Program-made: the position numbers and the translations under genes
In this document: piece after piece, positions 60,464 through 64,000 of the stretch
Numbering within the stretch: the first letter of the stretch is position 1
Layout: each line of letters opens with the position of its first letter
Origin: Pseudomonas shirazensis
GTDB taxonomy: Bacteria; Pseudomonadota; Gammaproteobacteria; Pseudomonadales; Pseudomonadaceae
DNA: 64,000 nt
Assembly: GCF_014268785.2 (NCBI RefSeq)
Contig: NZ_JABWRD020000003.1
Span: 744,001 to 808,000, forward strand
Reading direction: 5' to 3'
Notes under the pieces: model-generated
What the model was told of the DNA's origin: nothing
The model's input: only the letters and a program-made list of their open reading frames with translations
Databases searched by the model: none

Positions 60464-60752
60464 TGACGATCGAGCTTGATATATGACTCTAGACCCATGC
60501 CGAGGCTTCGCCAAGGTCGGTTCGTCATTCGGAAAAATAAACTTCATCAACACGTAAAAAAGCTTTTTTTGTTCATCGTTTTTGCGGTATGAAAGAACCA
60601 GACAGCCGATTCCTGCAGCACAGGTGGCGTCATCCAGACCCTCCTTTGCCAGGTGAGCCCCCCGCCCGTAACAACGCGGATACGGGGAGAACGGCGTCAC
60701 TCTGCGACGCAGCCAGAATGCGTCGCGCGGTTCTGACATAAGGTGCCCGAGT
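60464..60752. other. 289-bp intergenic region with an A+T-rich core
   Basis: No gene is seen. The stretch 60530-60600 is strikingly A+T-rich for this genome and contains the palindrome AAAAAAGCTTTTTT (60557-60570), followed by TTGTTCATCG, itself facing GATGAAC-like sequence on the other side (CTTCATCAACACG). It could be the end signal of the deacetylase-like gene or part of the phoH promoter. Confidence 0.4.
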
Positions 60753-62147
60753 ATGGATGACCATGGACGCAACCCTTCCTCCAGCAAGCCAATCCTGTAT
60801 GTGCTCGATACCAACGTCCTGATCCACGATCCCAACGCCCTGCTCAACTTCGAGGAGCACCACGTCGCTATCCCGATGACGGTGCTGGAGGAACTCGACA
60901 AGCTCAAGACGGGCACAAAGACCATCGCCGCCGACTGCCGCCAGGCCATTCGCCTGATCGACCAGACCCTTGCCGACGCGTCACCCAATGACGTCGAACA
61001 GGGCGTGCCGATCCAGCGTGGCAAAAGCGGACCGAAGGGCTTCCTGTCGATCCTGATGGGCCCGCGCAGCGAGCCCAATCGCCTGCTGCCGGAAAACCTC
61101 GCTGACAACATCATCATCAACCAGCTGCTGGAACTGCGCGCCAAACGTGCGGATCTGGACGTGGTGCTGGTCACCAAAGACATCAACATGCGCCTCAAGG
61201 CGCGCGCCTGCGGCATTGCCGCCGAGGACTACAGCACCGACCAACTGGTTGACGACGTATCGCTGTTGTCCAAGGGCTATCACTCGGTCAGCGGTTCGTT
61301 CTGGGACCGCGTCAACAAGGTCGACACGCGTCAGGAGCGCGGCCGTACCTGGCACCGGGTACAACTGACCGACCCGTTGCCGTCGGTGCACGTCAACGAG
61401 TTCATCATCGACGAGCAAGGCTTCGTCGGCTGGGTCAAAGGCATCCGCGAGGGCGAACTGCTGTTGCTCGACCTGCACCAGGAGCCGCTGTTGCACCAGG
61501 AAGCCTGGGGCCTGAAACCGCGTGACATCCACCAGAGCCTGGCGCTGTTCGCCTTGCTCGATCCGGACATCCACCTGGTCAACCTGACCGGCGCGGCGGG
61601 TTCGGGCAAGACCATCCTGGCGTTGGCGGCAGCCATCGAACAAACCATGGTCAGCAAACGCTACCGGCGCATCATCGCCACCCGCAGCGTGCAGGGGCTG
61701 GACCAGGAGATCGGCTTCCTGCCCGGTACCGAGGCGGAGAAGATGGAGCCTTGGCTGGGCGCTATCACCGACAACCTCGAAGCCCTGCACATGGACGACG
61801 AGAGTACCCACGGCAGTGTCGAGTACATCCTTGAACGGGTACCGCTGCAGTTCAAATCGCTGAACTACATCCGCGGTCGCAGTTTCCAGCAGAGCCTGAT
61901 CCTGATCGATGAATGCCAGAACCTCACCCCGCACCAGATGAAAACCATCATCACCCGTGCCGGTGCTGGCTCCAAGGTGGTCTGCCTGGGCAACCTGGCG
62001 CAGATCGACACCCCTTACCTGTCCGCAACCAGCTCGGGCCTGACCTACCTGACCGAGCGCTTCAAGGACTTCCCCCACGGCGTGCACATCACCCTGCAGG
62101 GTGTTCCGCGCTCGGTGCTCGCCGAGTACGCCGAGTCGCATATGTAA
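60753..62147 (+). CDS. PIN-PhoH fusion ATPase/RNase (PhoH2 family)
   Basis: A 464-residue protein joining an N-terminal PIN nuclease domain ([20 protein letters not shown], residues 16-35, with later acidic residues near [15 protein letters not shown]) to a C-terminal PhoH ATPase/helicase domain (Walker A GAAGSGKT near residue 285, Walker [11 protein letters not shown]). Such PhoH2 proteins unwind and cut RNA. The start ATG has AAGGTG upstream. No antitoxin-like partner gene precedes it, unlike the mycobacterial phoAT-phoH2 arrangement. Confidence 0.92.
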   Translation: MDDHGRNPSSSKPILYVLDTNVLIHDPNALLNFEEHHVAIPMTVLEELDKLKTGTKTIAADCRQAIRLIDQTLADASPNDVEQGVPIQRGKSGPKGFLSILMGPRSEPNRLLPENLADNIIINQLLELRAKRADLDVVLVTKDINMRLKARACGIAAEDYSTDQLVDDVSLLSKGYHSVSGSFWDRVNKVDTRQERGRTWHRVQLTDPLPSVHVNEFIIDEQGFVGWVKGIREGELLLLDLHQEPLLHQEAWGLKPRDIHQSLALFALLDPDIHLVNLTGAAGSGKTILALAAAIEQTMVSKRYRRIIATRSVQGLDQEIGFLPGTEAEKMEPWLGAITDNLEALHMDDESTHGSVEYILERVPLQFKSLNYIRGRSFQQSLILIDECQNLTPHQMKTIITRAGAGSKVVCLGNLAQIDTPYLSATSSGLTYLTERFKDFPHGVHITLQGVPRSVLAEYAESHM

Positions 62148-62242
62148 ACCATCTGGCCGGGCGGTTCGCCGCCCGGTTATTTTCGCTGCGAAAAGCTGAC
62201 TTGCAGGTTTACACTCTCTACTCCCTTCACAGGAGCAGAGCA

Positions 62243-62716
62243 GTGCTGACTCATCTCGATTCCCAGGGGCGTGCCAATATGGTCGACGTCACTGAAAAAG
62301 CCGTGACCCAGCGCGAGGCAGTGGCCGAGGCGCGTGTACGCATGTTGCCGCAGACCCTGCAGATGATCGTCGACGGTGATCACCCCAAGGGTGATGTGTT
62401 CGCCGTGGCGCGCATTGCCGGTATCCAGGCGGCGAAAAAGACCAGTGATCTGATCCCGCTGTGCCACCCGCTGATGCTCACCAGCGTCAAGGTCGAGCTC
62501 ACGGCCGAGGGCGTTGATGCCGTGCGTATCGTTGCCCGCTGCAAGCTCGCCGGGCAGACCGGGGTGGAGATGGAAGCACTGACGGCTGCCAGCGTCGCCG
62601 CGCTGACCATCTACGACATGTGCAAGGCCGTCGACAAAGGCATGGTCATCGAACAGGTGCGCCTGCTGGAGAAGGTCGGCGGCAAGAGCGGCGACTTCAA
62701 GGCGGCCGCGCAATGA
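62243..62716 (+). CDS. moaC: Cyclic pyranopterin monophosphate synthase MoaC
   Basis: MoaC converts 3',8-cyclo-GTP to cyclic pyranopterin monophosphate in molybdenum cofactor synthesis. The 157-residue protein has the family motifs [12 protein letters not shown] and [20 protein letters not shown], with the catalytic lysine/aspartate pair near residues 128-131. It starts at GTG (62243), 7 bp after a strong AGGAG. A frame reading back into phoH is not the gene. The stop overlaps the moaD ATG by 4 bp. Confidence 0.95.
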   Translation: MLTHLDSQGRANMVDVTEKAVTQREAVAEARVRMLPQTLQMIVDGDHPKGDVFAVARIAGIQAAKKTSDLIPLCHPLMLTSVKVELTAEGVDAVRIVARCKLAGQTGVEMEALTAASVAALTIYDMCKAVDKGMVIEQVRLLEKVGGKSGDFKAAAQ

Positions 62717-62958
62717 GCGTCGAGGTGGTGTACTTCGCCCGCTATCGCGAGCTGCTCGGGCGTGACGGCGAGCGTCTCGAGGGCGACTTCGAAAATGTTG
62801 AAGCAGTGCGCCAGACGCTACTTGGCAAAGGCCCGGAGTATGCCGTGCTCGCCGAGCAGAACCTGATGTGCGCGCGCAACCAGGACCTTTGCCGTTTGGC
62901 TGAGCCTCTGGCAGATGGCGACGAAGTTGCGTTTTTCCCACCGGTGACCGGAGGCTGA
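62713..62958 (+). CDS. moaD: Molybdopterin synthase sulphur carrier MoaD
   Basis: An 81-residue ubiquitin-like protein ending in the di-glycine PPVTGG that is thiocarboxylated and donates sulphur to precursor Z within MPT synthase. [16 protein letters not shown] and [14 protein letters not shown] are diagnostic. Translation is coupled to moaC by the ATGA overlap and moaE follows 2 bp later. An internal [11 protein letters not shown]-like cysteine-bearing loop is less usual but does not affect the carrier tail. Confidence 0.94.
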   Translation: MSVEVVYFARYRELLGRDGERLEGDFENVEAVRQTLLGKGPEYAVLAEQNLMCARNQDLCRLAEPLADGDEVAFFPPVTGG

Positions 62959-62960
62959 AC

Positions 62961-63407
62961 ATGGCCGTACGAGTGCAGCAACAGGCGTTCGATCCCGGCG
63001 CCGAGGTCAATGCCATGCACGCAGCCAATGCCGGCGTGGGTGCGGTGGTGAGTTTTGTCGGTTATGTGCGCGACTTCAACGACGGTCGCGAAGTGGCGGG
63101 GATGTTTCTCGAGCACGCCCCCGGCATGACCGAGAAGGCCCTGGCCAAGATCGTTGTCGAAGCCGAGCAGCGTTGGCCGTTGCTCAAGGTCGAGGTGTTG
63201 CACCGTATAGGGACGCTTCAGCCCGGCGAGCCGATCGTTTTTGTCGGCGTCGCCAGCGCGCACCGTCAGGCCGCCTTCGATGGCTGCAACTTCATCATGG
63301 ATTACCTGAAAACCCGCGCGCCGTTCTGGAAGAAAGAAACTACCGGAGACGGACCACGCTGGGTCGAGGGCAGGCACAGCGATCAGCAGGCTGCCGAACG
63401 CTGGTAG
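62961..63407 (+). CDS. moaE: Molybdopterin synthase catalytic subunit MoaE
   Basis: The 148-residue large subunit of MPT synthase. It shows the GAVVSFVGYVRDFNDGREV start, the MFLEHAPGMTEKAL block, SAHRQAAFDGCNFIMDYLKT and RAPFWKKE with the catalytic lysines that receive sulphur from MoaD. Two bases separate it from moaD, and the three moa genes form one operon. It converges on the rhlB-like gene with a 25-bp gap that contains no recognisable terminator. Confidence 0.95.
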   Translation: MAVRVQQQAFDPGAEVNAMHAANAGVGAVVSFVGYVRDFNDGREVAGMFLEHAPGMTEKALAKIVVEAEQRWPLLKVEVLHRIGTLQPGEPIVFVGVASAHRQAAFDGCNFIMDYLKTRAPFWKKETTGDGPRWVEGRHSDQQAAERW

Positions 63408-63432
63408 TTCGGCAGGGCCTGCGATCGGACTA

Positions 63433-64000
63433 TCAGTGCGCCTTGCGCGGCACCGCCTGGAGCAGTTCGTCAGGCGGCATTTCGCACTTGATCTTGCGAC
63501 CCAGCAGGGCTTCGATGCCCGGCAACTGATACGAGTCGTCTTCACCCGCAAAACTGATCGAGATGCCAGCGGCGCCAGCGCGACCGGTGCGGCCGATGCG
63601 GTGCACGTAGTCGTCCGGATCTTCCGGCAGGGTGAAGTTGATCACGTGGCTGATGCCATCGATGTGAATCCCGCGCCCAGCAACGTCGGTGGCGACCAGT
63701 ACGGTAACGCGCCCTTCGCGGAAATTCTCCAGCGTGCGGATACGCTTGTGCTGCGGCACATCGCCTGAAAGCTGGGCAGCGTTGATGCCATCGCGCACCA
63801 GGCGCTCTTCGATACGCCGCACTTCGTCCTTGCGGTTGGCAAAGACCATCACCCGTTCCCACTTCTGCTGGGTGATCAGGTTGTACAGCAGCTTGTACTT
63901 GTCGCTGCCGGCAACGGCGTAGACGTGCTGCTCGACAGTTTCGCTGGCGACGTTTTCCGGCTCGATCTCGACGATCGCCGGGTTGGTGGTCCACTGCTTG
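63433..64000 (-). CDS. rhlB: RhlB-type DEAD-box RNA helicase, C-terminal part (5' end outside window)
   Basis: About 189 C-terminal residues of a DEAD-box helicase; the frame runs out of the window, so the N-terminal RecA domain with DEAD is not seen. The visible RecA2 domain has motif IV-like [11 protein letters not shown], motif [15 protein letters not shown] and motif [12 protein letters not shown]. Length and tail resemble RhlB of pseudomonads, which works with RNase E in RNA decay. The subfamily name rests on general resemblance and on gene order next to moaE. Confidence 0.8.
   Translation of the reverse strand, partial: KQWTTNPAIVEIEPENVASETVEQHVYAVAGSDKYKLLYNLITQQKWERVMVFANRKDEVRRIEERLVRDGINAAQLSGDVPQHKRIRTLENFREGRVTVLVATDVAGRGIHIDGISHVINFTLPEDPDDYVHRIGRTGRAGAAGISISFAGEDDSYQLPGIEALLGRKIKCEMPPDELLQAVPRKAH

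Noticed and set aside
1-64000. CRISPR arrays, tRNA or rRNA genes, insertion sequences, prophage or integrase genes
   Set aside because: I looked for regular direct repeats, cloverleaf-type sequences, transposase motifs and integrase frames and found none. The only dispersed repeats are the REP elements.

Overview
The window looks like chromosome of a fluorescent Pseudomonas, most likely of the P. putida group. The reasons are the high G+C, the hmgR/hmgA/fahA/maiA tyrosine-catabolism locus with an HmgR operator, a complete 12-gene alginate cluster in the usual order, ECF-sigma/FecR/TonB receptor iron-uptake sets, and dispersed 'GTAGGAGCGGCCTTGTG' REP elements. I saw no tRNA, rRNA, CRISPR array, insertion sequence or prophage.

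Layout. 0-8.5 kb: end of a CobW-type GTPase gene, homogentisate pathway (hmgR divergent from hmgA-fahA-maiA), SirB1-like protein, a leucine-dehydrogenase homologue lacking its catalytic lysine, SOS-controlled yebG, psiE-like, DUF3509 and an HPF-like gene. 8.6-18.9 kb: two divergent iron-starvation regulons. One is a ferric-citrate-type receptor with FecR and FecI on the minus strand. The other is a tightly coupled plus-strand run of DUF3649, PepSY membrane protein, DUF3325, ECF sigma, FecR and siderophore receptor. Fur-box-like sequences lie in the gap between them. 18.9-35.1 kb: AraC regulator, DMT exporter, hydroxyacid dehydrogenase, a LysR-controlled AaeAB-like tripartite efflux set (outer-membrane factor, FUSC, DUF1656, adaptor), a universal stress protein, then a second LysR-controlled set (MFS, HlyD, outer-membrane factor), an SDR and a small membrane protein.

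35.3-51.4 kb: the alginate operon on the minus strand, transcribed algD-alg8-alg44-algK-algE-algG-algX-algL-algI-algJ-algF-algA. It makes GDP-mannuronate (AlgA, AlgD), polymerises it under c-di-GMP control (Alg8, Alg44), and epimerises, acetylates and exports the polymer (AlgG, AlgX/I/J/F, AlgK/E). AlgL degrades periplasmic polymer. A 564-base leader follows an AlgU-type promoter candidate and contains competing inverted repeats. A 181-bp gap between algL and algI, packed with hairpins and a REP, divides the operon.

52.2-58.3 kb is the most unusual part. It carries a small predicted secreted protein, a 265-aa protein of unknown function translationally coupled to a LolD/MacB-like ATPase, a separate FtsX-type permease, a TolC-like outer-membrane factor and a periplasmic adaptor. 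This looks like a dedicated tripartite exporter with its candidate cargo or partner. The two first genes are visibly less G+C-rich than their surroundings, and the block sits between algD and yaaA. From memory, those two genes are adjacent in P. putida KT2440.

58.4-64 kb is housekeeping: yaaA, a NodB-fold protein with a degenerate active-site motif, a PIN-PhoH ATPase, moaC-moaD-moaE, and the C-terminal part of an RhlB-type RNA helicase. Motif residues, overlaps and palindromes were read directly; gene names rest on family recognition without database searches.
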